Notes: generated by a model from the sequence alone, not told the origin. Shown: positions 1-10,892, counted from the stretch's first letter. The stretch: DNA of 64,000 nt from Ichthyophis bannanicus (GCA_033557465.1 CM066031.1:1669788800-1669852799), one strand, 5' to 3'. Made by a program: numbers and translations.

Positions 1-266
1 TTAACTTCTCTTCAGGCACCCCAACGCCAGTTGTCTCGGCGCCTTCCGTTGCGTTTCACTCAATATCTTTGAGCTTCTTCAGGGGGATTTGTGACTAAAA
101 ATAGGCAAAATGTTAAGTCAAAAAACCAATCTTCATAGTGAATTGATCCCTCAAAATAGTGCATGAGAAAAAATATATACATATACTTAACAGACACATC
201 TAACAGCCCCATACCTGAAACAATAAATGATGCTGCCCGCGTTCAGAATCAATGTGCCTCTAAAAA
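1..266 (-). mobile_element. Penelope-like element terminal fragment (PLE0)
   Basis: This non-coding stretch abuts the decayed RNase H of DIRS E at about 266. Read on the minus strand it has the layout of a PLE terminal repeat: an AT-rich stretch, a segment resembling the GGGCAGCATC tract of PLE2 (near 35113), then a hammerhead-type core at 17-86. A second CTGAAGA core is cut by the window edge (10-16), which hints at tandem terminal copies. The family assignment rests on the ribozyme and the short similarity, since no PLE protein is visible. The rest of the element would lie left of the window. Confidence 0.5.
17..86 (-). ncRNA. hammerhead ribozyme-like motif in PLE0
   Basis: On the minus strand the parts occur in the order needed for a type I hammerhead. 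Helix I strand CCCC is followed by the core CTGAAGA (complement of 76-82), then a helix II of about 6 bp (CTCAA/TTGAG plus a wobble) closed by AGATA. GAAA (complement of 54-57) follows, then a 3-bp helix III CGC/GCG with a large loop containing the palindrome GGCGCC. A GTT cleavage triplet and GGGG complete helix I. Hammerheads in PLE terminal repeats are known. Activity here is inferred from pairing only. Confidence 0.5.
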
Positions 267-1281
267 CCAAGTGTTTGCCCAGAAGATACATCGGATGCAG
301 GTGAATGCAATGCTGTATGGCAAAGGACCAAAGATGTAGAGCCTCTCCACAAAGGGTCCAACAGCCTGTTCCGCTCTGCTTGTTCAAGTAGAACATGGCT
401 ACTTGATTGTCCGTCTAGACTAGAACTGTGCGGTACCGAAGATGGTCCTGGAACGCTTTGAGAGCATTGTGAACGGCTCTGAGTTCCAGCAGATTTATGT
501 GGAGTTGTGACTCCTGACGAGACCAGAGTCCCTGAGTGGAGAGTGTGCCTAGATGAGCTCCTCAGCCCAATCTGGATGCATCCGTCATCAGGGTACATTG
601 ATGTGCTGGCATCTGAAAAGGTAACCCTACCAGGAGGTTTTCTGGAGATTACTACCACTGGAGAGACGAGATTAAGAGGGTAGAGACTGGTATTTTGTCT
701 CCCAGGCGTCCCAAAGCCTGAGACCACTGGGATGACAGTGTTCATTGCACTGTGCGCATATGTAAACGAGCATATGGAACAACATGCATCGTTGATGCCA
801 TATTGCCCAAAGCTGTAGCATTTCTCAAGCAGTGAGAAAGTTTTTGAGGCAAGCCTGAGATGCTAACTGATTGAGTCGAGCGCAGCGGAGTTGGGGCAGA
901 AATGCCCTTGATTGCTGAGTGTCTAGGAGAGCCCCTATAAACTCCAGAGTTTGAGAAGGAAAGAGTTGGGACTTTGGAAGATTTATTACAAATCCCAAGT
1001 GTTGTAGCACCTGCATGGTACACGAGAGGGATAGGCTGGCCTCTAGAGAGATGCTTGCTCAAATGACCTAGTCATCAGAGTAAGGGAAGACAAATATCCC
1101 TAGAATATTTAGGAATGCGGCTACTACTACCATGCATTTTGTGAAGACTCTTGGGACAGAGGCAAGGCCAAAAGGCAGGACTCTGTATTGATAATGTCTC
1201 CCTTGAAAACATAAAGCACAGGAACTTTCTGTGCTGCGAATGAATAAGTATGTGAGTGTATGCCTCCTTTAATCTAGAGAA
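267..1281 (-). pseudogene. DIRS element E, RNase H/RT remnant (distal part)
   Basis: Minus-strand remnant of the pol region of a DIRS element. Visible pieces are the RNase H segment FYLNKQSGTG (near 390) and the connection region NMASTMHVVPYARLHMR (about 742-810) that follows the RT palm in all other DIRS copies here. Frames are broken many times. It joins the part at 13541 once the L2-like insertion is removed: ...TCTAGAGA at 1281 continues as ACACAGCCAATCCTGACTGG at 13543. The tyrosine-recombinase end is missing, replaced by the PLE0 fragment. Confidence 0.75.
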
Positions 1282-1711
1282 CCTTCCTTCCTCTTCCTCC
1301 TTTCTCAGTCTCTGTGGATAACTCTGTACTCCTTCCTGTTTCCTCGGCTCGCAATCTTGGGGTTGGTCTTTGACTCCTATCTCTCTTTCTCCACACACAT
1401 CCATCTGATAGCTAAGACCTGCCATTTCTTTCTCTACTCTATATCAGCAGCAAAATCCACCCTTTCCTTTCTGAACACACTACTAAGATGCTTATCCACT
1501 CTCAATCACCTCCCGTCTGGACTACTGTAACCTACTCCTTGCTGGTCTCCCTTTGAATCATCTCTCTCCCCTTCAATCTGTTCAACACTCTGCTGCGCGA
1601 CTAATCTTCCGCCAGCCTCACCATGCCCATATTACTCCTCTTCTCAAGTCACTTCATTGGCTCCCTATCCGTTTCCGCATCCAGTTCAAACTTCTCCTGC
1701 TGACCTATAAA
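1282..1711 (+). pseudogene. L2-like LINE, RT C-terminal part (first segment)
   Basis: Plus-strand frames recall the end of an L2/CR1-superfamily reverse transcriptase: a VVFDS..S-like stretch, then LDYCN.LLAGLPL, LQSVQHSAARLI and LLKSLHWLPIRFRIQFKLLLLTYK just before 1711. The 'thumb' block HWLP.R..FK.LLLTYK is typical of this superfamily. The copy is 5'-truncated and frameshifted. It was cut by DIRS B' directly after the TYK codons and resumes at 13109. Confidence 0.75.
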
Positions 1712-1900
1712 ACGTAGTTACTCACCTGTAACAAGTGATCTCCGGGAACAGCAGGAATTTAGTTTTCACATATGGGTATCATCGGTACCGACGGAGCCTG
1801 CGCGGGAACGCTCCCCAGCGTCCAATAGGAATGCTTTTGGGAGCATCCCTCAGCACATGCGCGCTGCCTTCCCGCCTTTCCAACTGTCCCTCTTCAGTTC
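1712..1900 (-). repeat. DIRS B' 3' inverted terminal repeat
   Basis: The segment from ATCTCCGGGAACAGCAGG (1738) through the block around 1900 (CCCGCCTTTCCAACTGTCCCTCTTC) is the inverted counterpart of about 12930-13108. It is preceded by a terminal extension of about 26 bases (GTAGTTACTCACCTGTAACAAG) that is absent from the 5' end but repeated inverted in the internal complementary region. Confidence 0.8.
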
Positions 1901-1985
1901 AGTTTGTAGCTGAGAGAAAGGCTAGAGGGAGAGAGGAAAGAGACAGAGAGATAGAGGACAACTCCAAGGGGAGGTGGGTGGGTTG

Positions 1986-2084
1986 TGAAGACTAAATTCC
2001 TGCTGTTCCCGGAGATCACCTGTTACAGGTGAGTAACTACACTATCTCCAGAAACAAGCAGGATTGTAGTCTTCACATATGGGG
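1986..2084 (-). repeat. DIRS B' internal complementary region
   Basis: This segment joins an inverted copy of the 3' terminus (TGCTGTTCCCGGAGATCACC, then TGTTACAGGTGAGTAACTAC) directly to a copy of the 5' terminus (ATCTCCAGAAACAAGCAGGA...CTTCACATATGGGGACTCC). The result is complementary to both element ends, the diagnostic DIRS feature thought to template completion of a circular intermediate. Confidence 0.82.
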
Positions 2085-2204
2085 ACTCCCTAGCTGAAGA
2101 TGCCGGGGAGATGGCCCAAGGAAGCTGCCACCTATAGTGAGATGGGCCATGCTTCCTCCCATGGATCTCTGGCATCTCCCCAGGGTTGGTAGGTAGGAGT
2201 TGAA

Positions 2205-3378
2205 TTAAGTCTGAAAGAGATGTTGAAACACAGCCTGGCCAAAAAAGGCATCCCAACGGGTGGCTTTATCTAGGCAGTAGTGGGCTGTGAAGGTGTGCAC
2301 CGAAGCCCAGGTGGCTACTTGACAGATGTCATCAATAGACACAGAGAGGTTAGCCATAGAAGCTGCCATGGCTCTCACATTATGCGCTGTGACATGGCCT
2401 TGGAAAGGAAGACTCTTACTCTCATAAGCAAAGGATATGCATTGTGCAATCCATTTAGATAGAGTTCTTTTGGAGTCTGGAAGTCCCAAATGACTAGAAT
2501 CAAAAGCAATAAAAAGTTGAGAAGACTTTCTATGTTGCTGTGTTCTTTGTAAGTAAAAAGCCAAGGCTCTTTTACAGTCCAAAGTATGAAGGTTCTTTTC
2601 TGCATTAGAGGCATGAGGCCTCGGACAGAACACAGGAAGGTAAATCGATTCATTTAAATGAAAAGGCGAAACAACCTTTGGCATAAAATGTGGATGAGTT
2701 CTGAGAACAACCTTATCATGGTGAAACCTTGTATAAGGAGGATCAGCCACTAAAGCTTGCAATTCACTAATGCGACGTGCGGAGGTAATTGCAATCAGGA
2801 AGATGACCTTCCAGGATAAAAAAACTTTAGGGTTGTAGTGGCTAAAGGTTCAAAGGGAGCTTTCATGAGCTGTCCAAGAACTAGATTTAAATCCTATGCC
2901 ACCGGTGGTGGCCTGATGGGAGGCTTTGTTAATAGAAGACCTCTCATGAACCTCGCTATGAGCGGATGAGAAGAAATTGGCTGCCCATTTAGAGGCTTAT
3001 AGGAAGCTGCAATTGCACTAAGATGGACTCTTACTGAATTGGTCTTTAGACCAGAATTTGATAAATGAAGTAGGTACTCTAGTACCGATTCCAAAGGTAT
3101 CACAAGGGGGTTTAAGCCCTTTTGAGAACACCATATAGTAAAACCTTTCCACTTAAAGGCGGAAGAACGTCTTGTGGAAGGTTTTCTAGAAGCTTATCCT
3201 TTACCTGATAGGAAAGGTTAAGATCCTGCAGGTCTAGGCTTTCAGCAACCAGGCCCTGAGATGCAGGGACTGGAGATTCGGGTGCCATAGCATCCCGTTG
3301 TCTTGGGAGAGAAGGTCTGGAGCACACCCTAACTCCAGAGGTGCAGCTTGAGAGAGATGTAGGAGCAGGGGATACCAC
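2205..3378 (-). pseudogene. DIRS B' tyrosine recombinase (broken)
   Basis: Integrase-type tyrosine recombinase that would insert the circular DIRS DNA. Conserved blocks on the minus strand are the N-terminal SNSGLKTNSVRVHLSAIAA region (about 3080-2990), the first catalytic arginine in a TSARRISELQ context (near 2780), TAHNVRAMAAS (the HxxR pair, near 2390) and TFTAHYCLDK with the nucleophilic tyrosine (near 2290). Frame changes near 2760-2890 and around 3110 break the gene. It overlaps the RNase H frame at its start, as in the other copies. Confidence 0.82.
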
Positions 3379-4670
3379 ATTTGTCGTGGCACCATGGCGC
3401 TATGAGGATCATACAATCTCTGTCTCTCTGAAGCTTGAAGAGTGTTTTGGGGATGAGGGGAATGGGTGAGACGGCATAGAGGAAGTCCTGACCCCAGAGG
3501 AGGAGGAAGGCATCCCTTGCCTGGCAATTCTGAGCTTTTATCCTGGAACAGAACCAGGGAAGTTTGGCATTCAGTGGACTTGCAAAGAGGTCTATGTCTG
3601 GGGTCCCCCAGATCTGAAATATCTTTGTCACCTGGTCTAGTTGGAGAGACCATTCGTGAGGCAGCAGTACTCAGCTGAGTTTGTCTGGCCAAAGGTTTTG
3701 AAGGCCTGGAAGATATACCACGAGAAGGTGAATTTGATGCTCTCTGGCAAGGGCCCATAGTTGTAAAGCTTTGTTGCATAACGACAGAGAGCCTGTTCCG
3801 CACTGCTTGTTCACAAAGAACATGGCTACTTGATTGTCCGTTTGGACTAAGACTGTCTTGTAGCTGAGCTGGGCATGGAATACTCAAAGAGCTAGATAGA
3901 TTTCTCTTAATTCTAGGAGGTTTATGTGAAGACAAGCCTCCTGTGGAGTCCAGGTACCCTGGGTAGAGAGATGGTGCAGGTGTGCTCCCCAAACCACCTG
4001 TGATACATCTGTTGTTAAGGTGGCCTGGAATAGGGGTTGTTGGAAAGGAGACCCCACTAAAAGATTCTCCAGTGATTGCCACCATTGTAGGGATAAGATC
4101 AGTTGTTGAGAGTTTGATATCTTGTCTGACAGATGTCCTGTGTCCACTGTGTGGATAGGGTCCACTGGGCTGCTCGCATGTGGAGGCGAGAATAGGGAAC
4201 TACATGAACTGTGGATGCCATATGTCCCAGTAATTGTAGCAGTTCTCAAGCAGTTAGGGAGGATTTTCCCGCTGCTTGAGAAGCTAGTTGCACTATGCGA
4301 AGACATCGAGGCTGTGGGAGGAAAGCCCTTGACTGTCTGGTATCTAAACAAGCTCCTATGAACTCCAGGGACTGGGAAGGAACAAGTTGGGATTTTGGGA
4401 CGTTTATTACCAATCCCAAGTATTGGAGGATTTGCATTGTGCGAGATAGTGCAGCGCTGGCTTCTGCAACCTTGGGGGCTTGAATGAGCCAGTCGTCCAA
4501 GTAAGGGAAGACGAATATCCCTAGGGTTCGCAGGAATGCAGCTACTACTGCCATGCATTTCGTGAATACTCTTGGTGCCGAAGCCAGACTAAGAGGAAGA
4601 ACCCTGTATTGGAAGTGTTTTCCCTTGAAAAGGAATCATAAGAATTTCCTGTGATCTGGATGGATCAGAA
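3112..4670 (-). pseudogene. DIRS B' RT/RNase H, distal part (broken)
   Basis: Minus-strand continuation of the RT cut by D'. The RT catalytic block FPYLDDWLIQAP lies near 4500. It is followed by the LGLVIN.PKSQL block and the RNase H elements TTDVSQVVWGAHL, ELREIYLAL and the 'VNKQ'-type segment. Several stops and frame changes are present, for example around 4245, 3880 and 3630. The proximal RT part is at 10416-10892, beyond the D' insertion. Confidence 0.8.
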
Positions 4671-4859
4671 AGCGTAGTTACTCACCTGTAACAGGTGTTC
4701 TCCAGGAGCAGCAGGAATCAGTCCTCACATATGGGTGACGTCGGCGCCGACGGAGCCCTCGCGGAGCAATTTTCCCCAGCTTTCAAAGAAAGCCTTTGGG
4801 AATTGCAGCGCGCATGCGCGGTCGCCTTCCTGCCCAAGGGTGCCATCTTAGCCAGTCAG
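4671..4859 (-). repeat. DIRS D' 3' terminal repeat with extension
   Basis: Bases 4699-4859 are an inverted copy of 10254-10415, with a short central difference (GGAGCAGCAGGAATC here, GGACCAAGCAGGAAGTC at the 5' end). It includes the 14-bp palindrome CGTCGGCGCCGACG and the GCGCATGCGC palindrome. The first 28 bases (AGCGTAGTTACTCACCTGTA and following) are a 3'-only extension that recurs inverted at 4975-5013. Confidence 0.88.
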
Positions 4860-4945
4860 ATGACATAGCTAAAAAAGACAGCATAAAAAAATTTGCAAAA
4901 AAACTTAAGCAGATGATTGCAACTCCAAGGGGAGGAGGGAGGGTT

Positions 4946-5043
4946 GTGAGGACTGATTCCTGCTGCTCCTGGAGAACACCTGTTACAGGTGAGTAACTAC
5001 GCTTTCTCCAGGACCAAGCAGGAAGTCAGTCCTCACATATGGG
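4946..5043 (-). repeat. DIRS D' internal complementary region
   Basis: Composite of the inverted 3' end (GTGAGGACTGATTCCTGCTG through GAGTAACTACGCT) fused to the 5' end sequence (TTCTCCAGGACCAAGCAGGA through CACATATGGG). Each half carries the distinguishing bases of its own terminus, so this is a true junction copy rather than a third repeat. Confidence 0.86.
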
Positions 5044-5179
5044 ACTCCCAAGCTTAAGGCTACCGGAGACCCTAAGCACAAAAATGAGCTCCCTCTAGCT
5101 CAGCAGCACAGAAGGAAAGAATCTTCGCTGAATTATTACCCACCGGTAGCCCACATCCGGGATGGAGGGTAGGAGTTGC

Positions 5180-6330
5180 TCAAACCTCAAAGAGATTACG
5201 GAGGACTGCCTGTCCGAAAGCACTGTCCCTGCGGGACTCCCTCTCGAGACAGTAATGGACCGCAAAAGTCTGGCTCGAAGACCAAGTAGCGGCCCGGCAG
5301 ATGTCTGCCAGCGGAACAGAGCGGAGGTAAGCCACTGACGTAGCCTTTGCCCGAACACAATGAGCCGTGACTCGACCATCCAAGGAGAGTCCGGCTGCCC
5401 CATAAGCCCAAGTGATGCAGTCCGCAACCCAGATGGACAGAGTACGCTTGGAGACCGGGAGTCCCAATTTATTGGGATCAAAAGACACAAAAAGCTGAGC
5501 AGCTTTACGGTGCTCCCGCGTACGGTCAAGGTAGAAGTTCAATGCCCTTCTACAGTCCAGGGTATGGAGGACCATTTCAGCTCGGCTGGAGTGTGGTCTG
5601 GGAAAGAAGGTCGGAAGTACCACCTCCTGATTGATGTGAAAAGGGGAGACCACTTTTGGAAGAAATTTTGGGTGAGTCCGTAGGACTACCCTATTTTTGT
5701 AGAACCGAGTGTAAAGGGGTTCAGACACGAGGGCCTGCAATTCACTTACGCGCCTAGCGGAAGTGAGGGCTATCAAGAACAATGTTTTCCAAGAAAGAAA
5801 ACGGAGAGAACAGGTAGCCATAGGTTCAAAAGGCGGACAGGTGATCCGCTGTAAAACCACATTCAGATCCCAGTCAGGCGCTGGCGGGCGCAGAGGTGGT
5901 TTAAGTAGAAGGAGACCTCGGAGAAACCTCGCTACGAGAGGGTCGCTGGAAAGAGGTCTGCCGTCCACCGGCACATGATGTGCTGAAAGAGCACCGAGAT
6001 GAACTTTGACGGAGTTGGACTTAAGTCCCAGATTAGAGAGGTATAGCAAGTACTGCAAGATCACCGACACCGAGCAGGAGAAGGGATCCTGAGACTGTTG
6101 CGTACACCAAACGGAAAAACGACGCCATTTAAGGGCGTAGCATTTGCGGGTAGAAGGTCGCCGAGAAGCTAGGACGACCTCCTCCACCTCTGCCGGCAGG
6201 AGAAGGGGAGCAAGGACTACCCTCTCAGCAGCCAGGCCATTAGATTGAGAGATCTGAGGTTGGGGTGTAGCAGAGACCCCTGATCCTGAGTGAGGAGATC
6301 CAGTTGAAACCCCAGAGGGAATGGATCCTC
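5180..6330 (-). CDS. DIRS D' tyrosine recombinase
   Basis: Intact tyrosine recombinase frame of the DIRS element. In order on the minus strand it has an N-terminal core-binding part (STRKCYALKWRRFSVWC, then NLGLKSNSVKVHLGALSAHH), the catalytic arginine in TSARRVSELQ, a PKVVSPFHINQEVVLPTFF block, the HxxR pair in TAHCVRAKATS, and the tyrosine in TFAVHYCLERES. The stop is at 5180-5182. The same frame stays open upstream to 7702 through the RNase H/RT-coding region, so the real start cannot be fixed; I give only the conserved part. It lies in the -1 frame relative to RT and overlaps its end by about 100 bases. Confidence 0.9.
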
Positions 6331-8129
6331 TACCGCTAATTGCAGCAGGAGTGGAAACCACGGCTGTCTGGGCCAGCGAAGGGCCACCAGGATCATGGAA
6401 GCTTTGTCTCGGAGAACCTTGAAAAGAGTTCGAGAGACTAGCGGGATGGGAGGAAAAGCATACAGGAGGCTCTCCGACCATGAGAGTAGAAAAGCGTCTG
6501 CCGCAACTCGGAGGGGATGTGGCTGACGAGAGCAGAAGCGAGGAAGTTGCCGGTTGAGAGGACTGGCAAAGAGATCCATCGTGGGGAGGCCCCACTTTAG
6601 AAAGAGCTTCTGAACTACCAAGGGATCCAGGCGCCACTCGTGCGGCTGGAGGATCCTGCTGAGTTTGTCCGCCAGGCAATTTTCTTGGCCTGGGAGATAA
6701 ACTGCCTTGAGAAGAACGCCGTGACCGACGGCCCAAGAGCAGAGCTTCTGTGCTTCCCGACAGAGAAGGAAGGAGCCCGTGCCCCCCTGCTTGTTCACGT
6801 AGAACATGGCAACCTGATTGTCCGTCTGGACAAGGACGGACTGGTGAGAGGTCAGGTGGGAGAAAGCCTTGAGGGCCAGGCGGATCGCTCTGAGCTCCAG
6901 GAAGTTGATCTGCTGAGCAGACTCCCACGTGGTCCAGAGGCCCTGAGTACGTGCCCCTTGGCAATGTGCTCCCCAACCCAGGAGGGACGCATCTGTCGTC
7001 AGCACCAGAGCCGGCTGAGGCGACTGAAAAGGCATGCCGAGTACCAGGTTCGGCCGATGAAGCCACCACCGGAGAGACGAGGCCAGCGGCTCGGAGACGC
7101 GCACTAGGTCTGCTAGGCCGCCTGTGGCTTGTTGCCACTGCTTGCGAAGACACCATTGAGCAGGCCGCATATTCAGGCGGGCATTGGGGGTCACATGGAC
7201 GGTGGAAGCCATATGGCCGAGCAGTCTCAGGAAGCGCCTGGCGGAGACCAGGGGCTGGCTGCGAAAACGGTCGGCTAGGTCCATGAGCCGTTGAGCCCTG
7301 TCGAGAGGCAGGAAAGCTCGTGCCTGAGGAGTGTGCAGTCTTGCGCCGATGAACTCGAGATCCTGTGAGGGGAGCAAAGTGGACTTTGCGAAGTTTATGA
7401 CAAAACCCAAGTACTGCAGAAGAGTCACCGTGCGGTGTGTGGCGCTGGTGACCTCCGGAGCGGACGCTGCTCTGATGAGCCAGTCGTCGAGGTACGGAAA
7501 GACATAGAGGCCGTGAAGCCGGAGATGGGCCACCACCACCGCGAGACATTTTGTGAAGACTCGCGGTGCGGAGGACAGGCCAAAGGGCAGTACTCTGTAC
7601 TGGTAATGATTTCCTGCCACCACAAACCTTAGGTATTGGCGGTGGCTTGGGTGGATGAGGATGTGTGTGTAGGCATCCTTTAGATCCAAGGAGCATAGCC
7701 AATCTCCCTGCTGGAGGTAGGGCAGAAGGATTCCAAGGGTAAGCATTTTGAACTTTTCCCGCACGAGGAACCTGTTGAGGTTGCGCAAGTCCAGGATGGG
7801 TCTGAGGCCTCCTGTCCTTTTTGGTACTAGAAAATACCTGGAATAAAAGCCTTGACCTCTCAGGTGGTGGGGCACCGGTTCCACCGCCTGTTCCTGTAGA
7901 AGACCTGCTAACTCCTGAAGGAGTAAGTCCCTGTGCAGAGGGAGTCGCGTGGAGGTTCTCCCGGGAAATAGGAGGGAGGGACCTGGTGGAAGTGGAGAAG
8001 ATAGCCTTCTCTTACGACTTGAAGCACCCAGGCATCTGAAGTGATGTTGGACCACCTGTGGGCGAAGTGAACCAGCCGGCCTCCGGTGCTGGGAGGAGCC
8101 AGCGGAGGGGGAGAGGCTATGCTGAAGGA
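6217..8129 (-). pseudogene. DIRS D' reverse transcriptase/RNase H (one frameshift)
   Basis: DIRS-type RT followed by RNase H. Motifs: SLDLKDAYTHILIHPSHRQY (palm A), LPFGLSSAPRVFTK (B), FPYLDDWLI (catalytic DD), then RNase H TTDASLLGWGAH, FLELRAIRLAL and VQTDNQVAMFYVNKQGG. The gene begins directly after the gag stop, in the +1 frame, with no nearby ATG. Compared with copy D there are two extra bases in GAGTCGCGTGGAGG (near 7950), which shift the frame, so this copy is inactivated near its N-terminus. The rest is open to the stop at 6217. Confidence 0.88.
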
Positions 8130-8136
8130 GTCAAAA
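8130..8136 (-). promoter_or_regulatory. candidate +1 frameshift site, DIRS D' gag/RT
   Basis: On the minus strand the gag frame reads GGC TTT TGA while RT continues as TTT GAC one base further on. The same arrangement is found in D, B, E and F. A slippery TTT/CTT followed by TGA-C is a poor termination context resembling known +1 shift sites. Function is inferred. Confidence 0.5.
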
Positions 8137-10014
8137 GCCCCCACCCTGCTGAGCAGGGGCTGGTGGTGCAGGCTTGGGGGCTTGCTGCCTACGGGACCCG
8201 TTACCCCGTCCCTTGGCCTGCTGGCCCTGTTGGGGAGCTGCGGGGGCCTGATATTGGGGGTAGTGTTTATAGGCAGCTGCCTTTCTCGGGTAAAAGGACT
8301 TCTTTCCCGAGCCTTTCTTTTTCTGGGAAGGGGCGGAGGTCTTCCTAGAAAGCCTAGTCCTGGTGAGAGTCTCTGTCTCTAGTTGTGCAGCCTTCTCGTC
8401 CATAGGTTTGCCAAAGAGGTTTTCACCTCGGCAGGGGACATCGACCAACTTGTCCTGCACCCAGGGCTCAAGGTCAGACGACTGAAGCCAAGCCTGTCGG
8501 CGGGCACCGATGCCGGCTGCGGCCACTCGAGCCGATGCTTCAAAGCCATCATAGGCTGCTCGGGATATGAATTTTGAGCATTCCCGAATGCCAGTGGACA
8601 AGGCTAGGAACCTCCGCAAAGGTTCCTTGGACAAACCAGCGGAGAATCCGGCTAGCTCCTTAGCCAGGTCTCGGAGATACATGCCCATGTATAGCTGGTA
8701 GGTCTGGACACGACACGCAAGCATAGAGCCCTGGAAGCACTTCTTACCAAGGCCATCCAGGTTACGGGCCTCCCGGCCAGGAGGCACAGAGGAGTGCATC
8801 TTCTGGCTCTTAAGACGATGCATGGCCGATTCCACTACCATGGAATGGTGTGGTAGCTGTGCCTTTTGGAAGCCAGGGCTCTTGCGGACTCGATAGATAG
8901 AATCGACCCGCTTGCTCAGGACCGGCGAGGAGGCCGGGCTCTCCCACATGCGGAAGAGTAGCCGTTCCAGCATGGGAGGAACCGGTACAGTAAAGTGTTC
9001 CCTGGCGGGAGAGTCGTACTGGAGGGCGTCGAGCTCTTCGGCTCGAGGCTCCTCCTCGGGATCCGCAGGGAAGGCCAAAGCCTTGGCCATATCCCTGACG
9101 AAGTCCGAGAACCGGGCATCCTCCGGGGGGGACTGCTTCCGAGGTTCGGACTCAGGTGAGTCCGAGGGGACACACCGAGTCCGAAAAGAATCAGGTGACT
9201 CTTCCTCTTCAGACTCCCAGACCGACTCCGAGGAGGAATCGGTGGGGCAGGCCGCGGCGTCGGCGACCTCGGTCCCGAACGGGAGGCCGAGGGTGACCTC
9301 GACCGAGGATCGACTCGAGTTCGCATGGACTCGAGGATCGGCTCGGTCTCCGGGGTCGACTTAGACGTCGACGTCCCGGCGGTCGGGGCAGCGGCGCCAG
9401 CGAGGCTAGCGAGCAGTGCCCGCTGCTGGTCCATGAAGGCAGACAGTCTGCTCTCCAAGGCCGTCAACCTGAGTCCGACCTCAGGTGACCCAGCAGCCCC
9501 CGACTCGGGCCCCCGACGGCGTCGGGCCCGACGTCGGCGGTCTCGGAGGCGAGTCCAGGAGGACCACAGGACTTACCCGAGCAGGCAGCTCCGACTCCAT
9601 GCGAGGTCGCTTCGAGAGGTGCTCCTTCTCCAAGGACCCGGGACGGCTATCGGGGCTATGCGACCTGGCCCTCGCGGAGCCAGGAGCGTCCACCGACGCC
9701 GCCCTCGCGGGTTTCACCTTCCGTCGATGGTCCCCGGAGGGAGAACCCCTGTCGGAGGAACTCCGGCGACGGTCCGAGCTGGAACCTCTGGACGCCGAGG
9801 CCTCCGACGAGGTCCGGGTACGGCTGGGGTCAGCGAAGATCCTATCCCGCTGATGCCGCCGACTTCTCAACGCTTTGGAGGACATTTTGCCACAGGCCCC
9901 ACAGATCAGTTCTTCATGATCCGGGCCCAGGCAGCGGAGGCAATTATCGTGTGTGTCAGTTAGTGACATATTTCGGTCACACTGACCACACCGCTTGAAA
10001 CCACTGGCAGCCGT
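8131..10014 (-). pseudogene. DIRS D' Gag (start lost, frameshifts)
   Basis: Gag-like protein of DIRS. The N-terminal cysteine/histidine cluster has CGQC-type pairs, then TDTHDNCLRCLGPDHEE and CGAC. A long Ser/Arg/Pro-rich linker and a C-terminal domain follow (LERLLFRMWESPASSP, HHSMVVESAMHRLKS, ARRQAWLQSSDLEPWVQDKL), with a basic Gln/Lys-rich tail. The start codon in copy D (ATG at 61008-61010) is ACG here (10012-10014). The linker changes frame near 9470-9500 and 9090. The stop TGA (8131-8133) lies in the heptamer TTTTGAC. Confidence 0.82.
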
Positions 10015-10253
10015 CGGGGGAAAAAGGGCCCCTGCGAGGTCAAAGGACCGGGCTGCCAGTGAAAAAACCGAAAACGAAACTGACTAAATCAGAAAAACCG
10101 AAAAAGAAGAAGAGGACTCGTGACCGGCGTCGCGAGTCCGGGCGGGAAAAAGACCGGCGTCGAACCGAAGGAAAAAAAAGAAAATTACGAAGAAAATCAA
10201 CTTTTTCGCGGGGACACGACGGGTACGTCTGTAGGGCTCCGCGGAAAAAAGAA

Positions 10254-10415
10254 GACTGGCTAAGATGGCACCCTTGGGCGGGAAGGCGACCGCGCATGCG
10301 CGCTGCAATTCCCAAAGGCTTTCTTGGAAAGCTGGGGAAAATTGCTCCGCGAGGGCTCCGTCGGCGCCGACGTCACCCATATGTGAGGACTGACTTCCTG
10401 CTTGGTCCTGGAGAA
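10254..10415 (-). repeat. DIRS D' 5' inverted terminal repeat
   Basis: Reverse complement of 4699-4859, ending CTTGGTCCTGGAGAA at the element's 5' terminus. It contains the CGTCGGCGCCGACG and GCGCATGCGC palindromes. Transcription would begin in or near it. No TATA box is obvious. Confidence 0.87.
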
Positions 10416-10892
10416 TGTGAGTATATGCATCCTTTAGATCTAGAGAGCAAAGCCAATCCTAACTTTGAAGGTATGGCAGAGGAGTTCCCAGAAAAATCAT
10501 TTTGAACTTTTCTCGGAACAGATATTTGTTCAATTCTCTGAGGTCTAGAATGGGTCTGTGTTCCCGTTTTCTTTGGAATAAGAAAATAGGGAGAGTAGAA
10601 CCCTGTACCCTTGTTGGAGAATGGGTACTTCCTCTATTGCTTCTTGGGCAAGGAGTGTTGAGACTTCTTGATCCAGTAGATTGCCTAAAGAGGTTTGGGA
10701 ATTGAACTGTCTTACGATTGTAGGAGGGGGCATGCTGTGAAAATGAAGCTTGTACCCCTCCCCTACAATGGACCGAGTCCAATTTTCTGCTGTTATTTGG
10801 CGCCATCTGTTGGCAAAATGACACAACCCGCCTGGAATGTTTAGGGATTCTAGACCCTTCAGAGGAAGGAAGGTCAAACTCTCTAGGAAGGA
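10416..10892 (-). pseudogene. DIRS B' RT, proximal part
   Basis: N-terminal part of the B' reverse transcriptase: FANRWRQITAENWTRSIVGEGYKLHF, then a GLRPILDL-type block written here as HRPILDLRELNKYLFREKFKMI, up to the D' insertion. It starts right after the gag stop in the +1 frame and continues at 4670. At least one frame change occurs near 10580. Confidence 0.78.

Larger units (their letters stand above)
4671..10415 (-). mobile_element. DIRS element D' (5.7 kb, well preserved)
   Basis: DIRS retrotransposon inserted in the RT region of B' (left host sequence ...GGATGGATCAGAA, right host sequence TGTGAGTATATGCATCC, continuous with other DIRS copies when joined). It has long inverted terminal repeats, an internal complementary region, and gag, RT/RNase H and tyrosine-recombinase frames in that order on the minus strand. 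It is very similar throughout to D (55660-61411), but at a different target, so the two are independent insertions. Lesions: gag start ATG to ACG, gag frameshifts, and a 2-base insertion in the RT. Confidence 0.93.

Noticed and set aside
9325..9963. 212-codon plus-strand open frame, and similar plus-strand frames at 6640-7107, 6951-7286, 8086-8382, 59146-59583, 59977-60723 and 60482-60958
   Set aside because: Antisense shadows of GC-rich DIRS gag and RT genes; no recognisable domain, and they mirror each other only because D and D' are copies.
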